A stretch of DNA of 64,000 nucleotides from Saccharomonospora piscinae (lineage in GTDB: Bacteria > Actinomycetota > Actinomycetes > Mycobacteriales > Pseudonocardiaceae): positions 124,001 to 188,000 of the forward strand of contig NZ_VCEK01000005.1 of assembly GCF_005862235.1 (NCBI RefSeq), in the 5' to 3' direction. Positions 42,018 to 49,919 of this stretch are shown one piece after another. The translations under genes were made by a program, and so were the position numbers. The notes under the pieces are model-generated. The model was not told where the DNA came from. It searched no databases and saw only the letters and a program-made list of their open reading frames with translations. Positions within the stretch are counted from its first letter, which is position 1, and each line of letters opens with the position of its first letter.

Positions 42018-43766
42018 ATGTCCGTCGCCGTGGAGGAAGCGCCCGTCAGGCGGGCAGGTGACATCGCCGAACGAGTGCCGCCCCGGCGGGACGGCACGGG
42101 CCGCTTCCTCCCGGGGACGGCCGCGGTGCTGGGAGGTACCGCCGCCATCGCGGGGCACGCCTCGCTCTACGGCAACTGGCTCGTCGACGACGCGGCCATC
42201 ACCTTCGCCTACGCGCGCTCGCTCGCCGAGGGCTTCGGGCCGGTGCTGCAGCCCGGAGCCGAGCCGGTCGAGGGGTTCTCGAATCCGAGCTGGCTGCTGC
42301 TGCTCGCCCTCGGACGGCTACTCGGGCTGTTCGACCGGGGCACCATCGCGGGGATTCCCGACTACGTGCTCTTCCCGAAGGGGCTCGCGCTGCTGTGCTG
42401 CGCGGGGATTCTGGTGCTCTGCCACCTGGTGTTCCGCCGGGTGGTGCGGCGGGCGTGGCTCGCGACCGCGCTGGCAGGCGCCGCGCTGGCGGCCCTGCCG
42501 TCGTTCGTGATCTGGAGTTTCTCGGGACTGGAGAACTCCCTGTACGCGCTGCTGGTCACCGCACTGGCGAGTGTTCTGGTCCGAGCGGTGCTGGACGGGA
42601 GAACGCTGGCCGTGCCGGTGGCCGTCGGCGCGGGTGTGCTGGCGGCTCTCGCGGCCCTGACCCGCCCCGACGGACTGATCTACGTCGCGGCGTACCCGAT
42701 CGTGGCCGTGTGGCTGGGGCGCGGCCGCTGGGTGACGGTGGCGCGTCGCGCCGGGCTGTCGGTGCTGACGTTCGCCGTCCCCGTGACAGCGTTGCTGGTC
42801 TGGCGGCTCGTCGTGTTCGGCCGGTGGCTGCCGACCACGTCGGTCGCCAAGCGACAGGACCTGCCGACTCCGGCGGACATGATGGCGACCGGGGACCTCG
42901 TGGCCTACGCCGGGGCGCCCGCCGTGCTCGCGGTCGTCGCGCTCGTTGTCACGGTGCGGGCGCGCAGGCCGTGGTGGTGGCCGGTGCTGGCTGTGCTGTT
43001 CGTGCTCGCGGGACTGGCCGCGGCCGCGTACTCGGTCCTGGAGCGGGACTGGATGGCACAGCACCGCTTCGCCACACCGCTGTGGGTGCTGACGGTGCTG
43101 ATCGGCACGCTCGTCGTGGCCGAGGTGCTGCGTCGTTCCCGCGGACGGCGGCGGATCGTGGTGACGGCGACGCTCGTCGTCGCGGCGAGCGGGTCACTGA
43201 CGTCCTACGCGCAGAGCGCGCACGACTTCCGCGAGCAGGTCGATGTCCCGGCCTGTTATGTCGCCGACCGGCTGGGGCGCGGCTTCAACGCCTACGCCGA
43301 CATCCTCGGCGTCGAGCGGGGCACACTGCTGTTGCCGGACCTGGGCGGATCGGCCATGACCAGCAGGTTGCGGCTCGTCGACATGGCCGGGCTGGCCGAA
43401 CCCACGATCGCCGCCTTCCTCCGCGACAGCGACAAGAGCGGGTTGCGCGACTACGTTCTCGACGAGGTCAAGCCCACTTTCATCCACTCGCGGGGCCCGT
43501 GGAGCGCGGGCAACGGCATCCCGTCGGACCCACGCCTGAGCCGCGACTACCACGTGCTGTACCGGTATCCGAACGATGACCCACCGAACGGTGACTGGGT
43601 CCGCAAGGACGCGGTGAGCAGTCAGCAGGCGCTGGCCGAAGCGCGGGAGTACGGACAGCGCGTGCTGGGGGAGGTGGATCGTCGGTCCGGTGGCTGGGAC
43701 ACCCGGCACTGCGGAGCGACCCTGCATCCCGGCCAGACGGAAGTGGGCACGCTGGTCCTCGACTGA
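42018..43766 (+). CDS. GT-C membrane glycosyltransferase, AftB-like
   Basis: 582 residues with about ten membrane helices then a C-terminal periplasmic domain (about 405-582). The GT-C acidic motif follows the first helix: NWLVDDAAITFAYARSLAEGFGPVL (DDA, about 55), then EPVEGFSNPSWLLLLALG. This matches the polyprenyl-phosphate-arabinose-using AftB group, which caps arabinan with beta-1,2 arabinofuranose. A second conserved spot is LTRPDGLIYVAAYP. Twenty bases upstream is the inverted repeat GGTCGA..TCGACC (41986-42005). It sits in an envelope gene neighbourhood with the Emb protein at 46021. AftB identity is inference. Confidence 0.8.
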   Translation: MSVAVEEAPVRRAGDIAERVPPRRDGTGRFLPGTAAVLGGTAAIAGHASLYGNWLVDDAAITFAYARSLAEGFGPVLQPGAEPVEGFSNPSWLLLLALGRLLGLFDRGTIAGIPDYVLFPKGLALLCCAGILVLCHLVFRRVVRRAWLATALAGAALAALPSFVIWSFSGLENSLYALLVTALASVLVRAVLDGRTLAVPVAVGAGVLAALAALTRPDGLIYVAAYPIVAVWLGRGRWVTVARRAGLSVLTFAVPVTALLVWRLVVFGRWLPTTSVAKRQDLPTPADMMATGDLVAYAGAPAVLAVVALVVTVRARRPWWWPVLAVLFVLAGLAAAAYSVLERDWMAQHRFATPLWVLTVLIGTLVVAEVLRRSRGRRRIVVTATLVVAASGSLTSYAQSAHDFREQVDVPACYVADRLGRGFNAYADILGVERGTLLLPDLGGSAMTSRLRLVDMAGLAEPTIAAFLRDSDKSGLRDYVLDEVKPTFIHSRGPWSAGNGIPSDPRLSRDYHVLYRYPNDDPPNGDWVRKDAVSSQQALAEAREYGQRVLGEVDRRSGGWDTRHCGATLHPGQTEVGTLVLD

Positions 43767-43767
43767 C

Positions 43768-45237
43768 CTACTCGGCGACGGCGGTCTCGGCGGCCAAGGT
43801 GGCCTCGGCGGGCTCGCGCGGCAGCCGCACCGTGAACACCGCGCCACCGGAGTTCGCCACCGTGATCTCGCCTCCGTGCGCGGCGATGTTCGCCGAGGCG
43901 ATCGCCAGGCCCAGGCCCGTGCCGTCTCCGCCGCGAGCGCGTTCGCCCCGCGTGAAGCGGTCGAAGAGCACGGGCAGCAGGTTTTCGGGGACACCGGGGC
44001 CCCGGTCCGCGACGCGGATCAGCACCGCGTCCGGGCCGGTGCCGTCGATCTCGACCGAGACGGGCGGGGCGCCGTGCGCCAGCGCGTTGGCGACCAGGTT
44101 GCCGATCACTGTGTGCAGGCGGCGAGGATCGGCCGTCACCGCGACCTCGCCGGTGGCGCTGACCCGTACGTCGGCACCCGGGGCCAGCAGCGAGACGGCG
44201 TCGTCGACCAGGCCGGGCAACTCGATCCGGTCGGTCCGCAGCTCGGCCGTGCCCGCGTCGAACCGCGAGATCTCCAGCAGGTCCTCGACGAGGCGGGCCA
44301 GCCGCCGGGTCTGGGCGGCGAGCAGGTCGGCGGAGGTGTCCCGCGTCGCGGGGTCGCGGAGGCTGTCGACCGACGCCACCATCGTGGCGACCGGAGTGCG
44401 CAGGTCGTGCGCGGCGTCGGCGACGAATCGCCGCTGCTGCTCGTCCTTGACATGCAACTGGCCGATCACCTCACCCAGCCGTTGCGCCATGTCGTTGAAC
44501 TCCCTGGCGAGCTCGGCCAGCTCGTCGTGGCCGCGGACCGGCAGGCGCACGTCGAACTCGCCCGCGCCGAACCGCCGGGCGGCCTGGGCCGTGGCCCGCA
44601 CCGGCCGCTGGGCGAAGTGCGCCGCCACGACCGCGGCCAGCACCGACACCGCTGTCACCGCCCCGGCGACCACCGCGAGAGTGTGCCGCAGCGTCGACAG
44701 ATCGTCGTGCAGCCGCCGCATGCTGTACTGCTCGACGAGAACCAGGTCCGGCTCCAGGAGTCCCGCCACCAGGTACACCGGGCCGTGCTGGTTGCGCCAC
44801 GCGACGGAGGTGGTCTCACCCGTGCGGGCTCGCTGCGCTAGCCACGCCGGAATGGCGAACTCCAGCGAGCGAACCGAGACGGTGTCGGAATCGGTGGTGG
44901 AGTAGGTGGCCTGATGAGGAACGAAGCGCTGGTCCCCGGTCTCGAAGACGTAGACCGCCCACTCCATACCCTGCCGCTGGTCGACGAACCGCACGACCTG
45001 CTCGATCCGGTTGCCGCTCGTGCTGTGGACCCGGGCCCGTGCCTGTTGGAGGTCGGAATCGAACCCGACCTCCGCCGAGGTAATGAAGCGCTCGGTGGCG
45101 GAGTCGGACTGCAGCTCGTACACCACCAGCCCCATCGTGGTCGTTCCCGCGGCGCACACCACGGCGACGGCGACGGCGATGCGGGCACGCAACCCGAGGC
45201 GGCGCCTGCTCCGGCGTCCGGGGCGGCGTCGCGTCAT
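43768..45237 (-). CDS. Sensor histidine kinase with HAMP domain
   Basis: 489 residues. Two membrane helices (about 20-40 and 187-208) bracket a 145-residue extracellular sensor. HAMP (RPVRATAQAARRFGAGEFDVRLPVRGHDELAELAREFNDMAQRL) leads to HisKA with phospho-acceptor His277 (FVADAAHDLRTPVATM) and HATPase (NLVANALAHGAPP, RVADRGPGVP, FTRGERARGGDGTGLGLAIA). The response regulator gene upstream overlaps by four bases. It converges with the GT-C gene with a single base between the stops. The sensor shows no known domain; an envelope signal is plausible given the flanking arabinan genes. Confidence 0.93.
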   Translation of the reverse strand: MTRRRPGRRSRRRLGLRARIAVAVAVVCAAGTTTMGLVVYELQSDSATERFITSAEVGFDSDLQQARARVHSTSGNRIEQVVRFVDQRQGMEWAVYVFETGDQRFVPHQATYSTTDSDTVSVRSLEFAIPAWLAQRARTGETTSVAWRNQHGPVYLVAGLLEPDLVLVEQYSMRRLHDDLSTLRHTLAVVAGAVTAVSVLAAVVAAHFAQRPVRATAQAARRFGAGEFDVRLPVRGHDELAELAREFNDMAQRLGEVIGQLHVKDEQQRRFVADAAHDLRTPVATMVASVDSLRDPATRDTSADLLAAQTRRLARLVEDLLEISRFDAGTAELRTDRIELPGLVDDAVSLLAPGADVRVSATGEVAVTADPRRLHTVIGNLVANALAHGAPPVSVEIDGTGPDAVLIRVADRGPGVPENLLPVLFDRFTRGERARGGDGTGLGLAIASANIAAHGGEITVANSGGAVFTVRLPREPAEATLAAETAVAE

Positions 45238-45923
45238 GGCTTCGTCAACCGGTAGCCGAGGCCGCGCACCGTCTTGAGCACGGCGGGCTTGCCCGGATCA
45301 TCCTCGATCTTCGCCCGCAGCCGCGCCACCGCGGCGTCCACCAACCGGGAGTCGCCGACGTAGCCGTAGTCCCACACGCGCCGCAACAGCGACTGCCGGG
45401 ACAGCACCTGACCGGCGTGGTCGGCGAACTCCAGCAACAGCCGCGTTTCGACGGCGCTCAGCGCCAGTTCCTCCCCGTGCCGCGTCGCCACCATCGCGGC
45501 GCGGTCGATCTCGATGGACCCGACCCGCAACACCGGTGGAGTGGCGGCGGACGGGGCCGAGACCCGGCGCAGCACGGCTTTCACCCTGGCGTCGAGCACG
45601 CGCGGTTCCGCGGGTTTGACCACGTAGTCGTCGGCGCCGCACTCCAGGCCCGCCACGACGTCGATGGGGTCACCTCGCGCGGTGAGCAGGATGATCGGTG
45701 TGGTGAGGGAGCCGCGCGCGCGTCGGCACACCTCGAAGCCGTCCACGCCGGGAAGCATGAGGTCGAGCACCACGACGTCGATGGCACGGCGTTCGTGCAG
45801 CAGTGTCCGCAGTGCGGCTTCGCCGGAACGCTCCACCGTCACGTCGTGGCCCAGCCGGGTCAGCGCGAGGTCGAGCGCGGTCGCCAGTGCGTCGTCGTCC
45901 TCCACCAGCAAGATCGCGGGCAT
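45234..45923 (-). CDS. OmpR/PhoB-type response regulator
   Basis: 229 residues from ATG 45923. The receiver has the acidic triad in LLVEDDD, phospho-acceptor D54 (VVLDLMLPGVDGFEV), TARG and the KPAEP loop. A winged-helix DNA-binding domain follows (LALSAVETRLLLEFADHAGQVLSRQSLLRRVWDYGYVGDSRLVDAAVARLRAKIEDDPGKPAVLKTVRGLGYRL). Note KPAEP in place of the usual KPF. It is co-transcribed with the kinase. Upstream is repeat array E, which belongs to the end of the Emb gene. Confidence 0.94.
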   Translation of the reverse strand: MPAILLVEDDDALATALDLALTRLGHDVTVERSGEAALRTLLHERRAIDVVVLDLMLPGVDGFEVCRRARGSLTTPIILLTARGDPIDVVAGLECGADDYVVKPAEPRVLDARVKAVLRRVSAPSAATPPVLRVGSIEIDRAAMVATRHGEELALSAVETRLLLEFADHAGQVLSRQSLLRRVWDYGYVGDSRLVDAAVARLRAKIEDDPGKPAVLKTVRGLGYRLTKP

Positions 45924-45965
45924 GGGTGGCGAGCTTAGTGCGGTCGTTCTTGGCGGATCGCGGGA

Positions 45966-46023
45966 GCTGCGGACACGACTACGTGGCCTGCGGACACGGC
46001 TACGCAGGCTGCGGACACGGTTA
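45966..46023 (-). repeat. 21-bp repeat array E (3 units)
   Basis: Minus-strand units, seen as ACACG(A/G)CTAC on the plus strand at 45973, 45994 and as ACACGGTTAC at 46015, are exactly 21 apart. The stop codon TAA of the Emb gene (complement of 46021-46023) is formed by the GTAACC variant end of the first unit. The array separates the Emb gene from the response regulator promoter and follows the Emb gene's orientation. Confidence 0.92.
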
Positions 46024-49000
46024 CGGGGGTGGGGTCCACCAGCCTGGGCGGACGTGGCTGCTGCGGTGGATGGTCGGCGTGGTACCGGGTTCGTAGGGGC
46101 GCACGGCGTACAGTGCGCCCCAGGGCTGCTCGGGTTCGCCGGCCAGGTAGCCGGGGATCTCGGGCTTCGCCGCGAGTTCGTCGAGCACGCCGCGCAGGCC
46201 ACCGGCCTCGGCGCTGGCCCATCCCGCCTCGTCGGCCAGCGGACCCGCCGTGAGGTGGTAGTCGGGTACTTCCAGGATGCCGTCGCGGATCGTGGCGGGG
46301 CGCACGCACGGGTACACGAACGAGGCAGGCCAGTCCACGTACACCGGTGCGTCACCGACCTTGCCGGTCAGCGTGGTGAACGTCGGTGTGCGGGGCGCGG
46401 CCGCCGCGATCCAGCCGTCCTCGGTGAGGTCGTCGTCGGTCAGCACCACGCGGACGGCGTCGGCCTCGCGTGGCATATCGGCGCGCGAGACCCGCGCGTC
46501 CTCCCACTCTCCGCTGCCCGCGCCCGGCGCGAGTACCGGCCGGGTGCCGAGGGGCCGCACCTCGTCGCCGGTGCGGCTGCCGAACTCCAGCTCGGCTCCG
46601 GTCGCCTTACCCTGCGGTGCGGCCACGGCGACGACCACCTGGCCCGCCCCGCCGATCGGGTACCAGGCGGAGTGCAGCCGTCCCGTCGGGACCCCGTCGG
46701 TGTCGTCGGTGTCGCCGGCTCGGTAGCTGCTCCACATCGGTGTGGCCTCGGCCGTGAACCCGTGTGGAGGGCCGTCCAGCGGGTCGTCGGTGCCGACCGG
46801 GCGGGAGTGGAAGCCGTTGCCGGTGGCGGTGGAGCCGGGCAGCGGATCGGCCACCCCGGCCGCCGGGTCCCGCTCCACCATCACCTCGTCGCCGAGGCCG
46901 CACCGCTGGCCGGTGAGGTGGGCGAGGTTGGCGGCGCCGAGGCTGTAGGTGCCCCGTTGCTCGGCCATCACCTTGACCATGCTGCCGATCTCGGCGAGCA
47001 CCACCAGCCCGCAGATCACCACGATGGCCGCCGAGCCCCGGCCCAGTGCCGCGCGCCTGCGTTCCGGGCGGGCCGGGGCGCCGGGTCTGCCCGCGCGCAC
47101 GTGCTCCGCGAAGGCGATCAGCCCGGCGAGCACGGCGGCGATGGTGAGCAGGGTGGCCAGCGTGACGCCGCCGAGTTCCGGTGGCCGGTCGAACCAGGGC
47201 ACGCCGATCTGGGAGACGAACCAGTACGCGTTGGGCCCGGTCGCCGAGGCCGCCGCCACGAGCAGCAGCCCCGCGAGGAACGCGGCGCGGTTGCGGCGCG
47301 AGCGCAGGACCGAGGCGCTCGTGGCCAGCGCGGTCAACGCGGCCATGGCGGCGCCCACGGCGGCGAACGCGCCGAAGTGGTGGGTCCACTTCGTCGGGGT
47401 GAGCGCCAGCAGCACGAAGAAGACGACGACCGTGCCGATGAGCCTGCGGCTGGGCCCCAGCGCGGCCCCGGGAATGCGGCCCCGCCGCAGCAGCACGGCC
47501 AGGCACGTCGCCGTACACAGCACCAGCAGCAGCACGGGAAAGCGCCGGGTCAGCGCGCCGTCGGCGCCCTGGCCGAACAACAGCTGGTAGCGGGCCAGCT
47601 CCTCGTACCACGACATGCTCGGCCCCACCCGGTCGCGCAGCCGGATGGCCTCGGTGACGCTCGCGTAGGTCTGGTCGGCGAACACCACCAGCAGCACGAG
47701 CAGCCCGGACGCCGCGAGCGGGACCAGCGTGGCCGCCCGGCCGTGCCGGGTGTGGTGCCGCACCAGCGTCAGCAGTGGCCGCGCCGCGACGAGGAAGGGC
47801 GCCACGGCGATGAGTCCGGTCGGGGTGGCGGCCAGGGTGAACGCGGCCACCGCCACCCCGAGGCAGACGGGCAGCAGTCGCCGGGTCGCGAGCGCGCGCT
47901 CGACCGCGCAGAGGGCCAGCAGCGAGCCGACCACGGCGACCGGTTCGGGTCGCACGCCGTTGTCGTACGGCAGCCACCACACGCAGAACACGGTGGCGGC
48001 GGCCCAGCCCGCCGCGCGGCTGCGGCGCACGGGCGCGCCCAGCCGGGGCAGCACCGCCCTGCTGACCAGCAGCCAACTCACCACCCCGAGCAGGAACGAC
48101 GGCAGCCGGATCCACGGTGGCGCGACACTGACCCGCGCCAGGAGCTCGTAGACGTGGTAGAACCAGCCGAACGGTGCCTCGGCCACCCCGAACCAGCGGT
48201 GGTAGTTGGTGAGGTAGCCCGCGTCCTCGGCGACGCGCGCCATCGTGAGGATGTAGCCGTCATCCGAGGTGACCGGGCCGATGAACACCCATGCGCCGAG
48301 CACCCCGATCACCGCGAGGTCCCGGCCGGTGGGCCGCCACCAGCCGCCGGCCGCCCACCGGGGCGCGCGGCGGGCCAGCAGGGCGTCGCGCCGGTTCACC
48401 GCACCGAGACACAGCAGGGCCGCGACGACGCCGAGCAGGGCGACGGCGCCCTTCGTCGGCGTGGGCGACGACTGGTACCGCGTGTCCGGGGTGATCGACA
48501 CGGTGGTTCCGGCCACGGGATCGCGCGCGCCGTCGAGATCGGAGTAGACGCCGATGATCCGGGGCCGCACGTCGCCGTCCTGCCGGGAGGCCGGGACACC
48601 GCCGACGGTGATCGTCGTGCTCCCCGGGTCGGAGAGCACCCCGACGTCACAGCCCCGGTCGGGCAAGGTCAGCCGCACCACCTGCTCGCCCCGGTTGACG
48701 GCGGCGAGTTCGCCGTCGCTGACGGTCAGCCGCAACCCCACCCCGGAGTCCTCGCGCGCGGGCGGGACCGTCGCCAGCAGCAGCGCGGAGCCGGAGGTGC
48801 GCGCGTCGAGTGAGCGCACGGCGGCGCAGGGCAGCTCGGCGCGCGCGTCGAGCGCCCAGTACCCGGCCAGCGGTGTGTTCACGGCGGTGGTGTCACCGCC
48901 GGTGGGCCAGGTGATGCGGGCGCTGTCCTGCACGACGGGCAGGAACGGGAACGCGAGCGCGCACAGCACGGCGACGAGCCCCGAGACGGTGGCCGTCCGT

Positions 49001-49041
49001 CGCAGGCGGCCGTCCCGGACGGCGGCCTGCGACAGCTCCAT
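46021..49041 (-). CDS. EmbA/B/C-family arabinosyltransferase
   Basis: 1006 residues. It polymerises arabinofuranose from decaprenyl-phosphoryl arabinose onto cell-wall arabinan. A first helix and an Ig-like extracellular domain (about 35-190) precede a GT-C core of about 13 helices with the catalytic loop IGPVTSDDGYILTMARVAEDAGYLTNYHRWFGVAEAPFGWFYHVYELL (about 250-300). The proline motif region TPTKWTHHFGAFAAVGAAMAAL follows, and the C-terminal carbohydrate-binding domain runs about 700-1006 (GFTAEATPMWSSYRAGD, GEWEDARVSRADMPREADAVRVVLTDDD, YVDWPASFVYPCVRPATIRDGI). Which of EmbA/B/C it corresponds to is not resolved. In Corynebacterium a single Emb exists; this may be similar. It is the ethambutol target family. 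The stop lies in a repeat unit. Confidence 0.93.
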   Translation of the reverse strand: MELSQAAVRDGRLRRTATVSGLVAVLCALAFPFLPVVQDSARITWPTGGDTTAVNTPLAGYWALDARAELPCAAVRSLDARTSGSALLLATVPPAREDSGVGLRLTVSDGELAAVNRGEQVVRLTLPDRGCDVGVLSDPGSTTITVGGVPASRQDGDVRPRIIGVYSDLDGARDPVAGTTVSITPDTRYQSSPTPTKGAVALLGVVAALLCLGAVNRRDALLARRAPRWAAGGWWRPTGRDLAVIGVLGAWVFIGPVTSDDGYILTMARVAEDAGYLTNYHRWFGVAEAPFGWFYHVYELLARVSVAPPWIRLPSFLLGVVSWLLVSRAVLPRLGAPVRRSRAAGWAAATVFCVWWLPYDNGVRPEPVAVVGSLLALCAVERALATRRLLPVCLGVAVAAFTLAATPTGLIAVAPFLVAARPLLTLVRHHTRHGRAATLVPLAASGLLVLLVVFADQTYASVTEAIRLRDRVGPSMSWYEELARYQLLFGQGADGALTRRFPVLLLVLCTATCLAVLLRRGRIPGAALGPSRRLIGTVVVFFVLLALTPTKWTHHFGAFAAVGAAMAALTALATSASVLRSRRNRAAFLAGLLLVAAASATGPNAYWFVSQIGVPWFDRPPELGGVTLATLLTIAAVLAGLIAFAEHVRAGRPGAPARPERRRAALGRGSAAIVVICGLVVLAEIGSMVKVMAEQRGTYSLGAANLAHLTGQRCGLGDEVMVERDPAAGVADPLPGSTATGNGFHSRPVGTDDPLDGPPHGFTAEATPMWSSYRAGDTDDTDGVPTGRLHSAWYPIGGAGQVVVAVAAPQGKATGAELEFGSRTGDEVRPLGTRPVLAPGAGSGEWEDARVSRADMPREADAVRVVLTDDDLTEDGWIAAAAPRTPTFTTLTGKVGDAPVYVDWPASFVYPCVRPATIRDGILEVPDYHLTAGPLADEAGWASAEAGGLRGVLDELAAKPEIPGYLAGEPEQPWGALYAVRPYEPGTTPTIHRSSHVRPGWWTPPP

Positions 49042-49118
49042 GGCAGTTCACGCTAGCCGCGCGCTTCCGGGTTTTCGGCGCGACGGACACCGCCCGGGTG
49101 ACCCTCGTCAGGTGCGGG

Positions 49119-49919
49119 TCAGGTGCTGAGCCCGACGAACATCGCCAGCGCGGCGGCTTCGATGCACGCCCCGAGGACGTCGCCGGTGATGCCGCCGAAC
49201 CGCGTCACACAGCGGTGCAGCAGCGCGCCGGCCGCGGCGAACCCGAGCACGACCGCGACTGGTCCCTGCCACCACGGCAGGCCGGGCAGCAGCGCGGCCA
49301 CTGCCGCGAGCACCACGCCGACCGTGACCGCGACGAGCGGCGGCACGGTGCCCGCGACCATCACGCCCAGCCCGGAACGCTGGGCGGCTGGCACCCCGCG
49401 CGCGCAACAGGCCGGTACCACCGCGCGGCTGGCGACCAGTGCCAGCACGACGGCGGCGACGCCGTGCCCGGACGCGACCGCACCGGCCAGCGCGGCGCAC
49501 TGCGCCAGCAGGACGAGCACCAGCGTCGCGGCGCCCATCGGGCCCGCGTCGCCGCGGTGCATGACCTCCAGCGCGCGTTCGCGGTCGTAGGACGCGGCCA
49601 GCGCGTCGGCGGTGTCCGAGAGCCCGTCGAGGTGCAGGCCCCGGTTGCCGAGGCAGACCGACCCCACGGCGAGGGCGGCGGTGAGCAGCGGCGGCAGACC
49701 CAGCACGTCGCCGGTGTACACCACCAGGCCCGCGAGCACGGCGAGCGGAATCGCCGCCATCGGTGCCAGCAGCATCGCGACGCCGCCCACCGCGCGGTCG
49801 ATGGCACGCGGCGCGGGCACGCGCCACGCGGTCAGCGTGCCCAGTGCCATCAGGGCGCCGTCGGCGAGGACCCGCCTGCCCGGGGCGGACGTTGCGGCGC
49901 GCGGCGCCTCAGCGGCCAT
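49119..49919 (-). CDS. cobS: Adenosylcobinamide-GDP ribazoletransferase
   Basis: 266 residues, an integral membrane protein with about six helices. It joins adenosylcobinamide-GDP to alpha-ribazole (phosphate) in the last step of cobalamin assembly. Recognised by LGTLTAWRVPAP near the start, GNRGLHLDGLSDTADALAASYDRERALEVMHRGDAGPMGAATLVLVLLAQ (about 93-145; the HLDGLxDTADal and DGxxG-type motifs), and VTRFGGITGDVLGACIEAAAL at the end. It starts 11 bases inside the cobN end, so it is coupled to cobN. No CobU/CobT is encoded in the window. Confidence 0.94.
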   Translation of the reverse strand: MAAEAPRAATSAPGRRVLADGALMALGTLTAWRVPAPRAIDRAVGGVAMLLAPMAAIPLAVLAGLVVYTGDVLGLPPLLTAALAVGSVCLGNRGLHLDGLSDTADALAASYDRERALEVMHRGDAGPMGAATLVLVLLAQCAALAGAVASGHGVAAVVLALVASRAVVPACCARGVPAAQRSGLGVMVAGTVPPLVAVTVGVVLAAVAALLPGLPWWQGPVAVVLGFAAAGALLHRCVTRFGGITGDVLGACIEAAALAMFVGLST

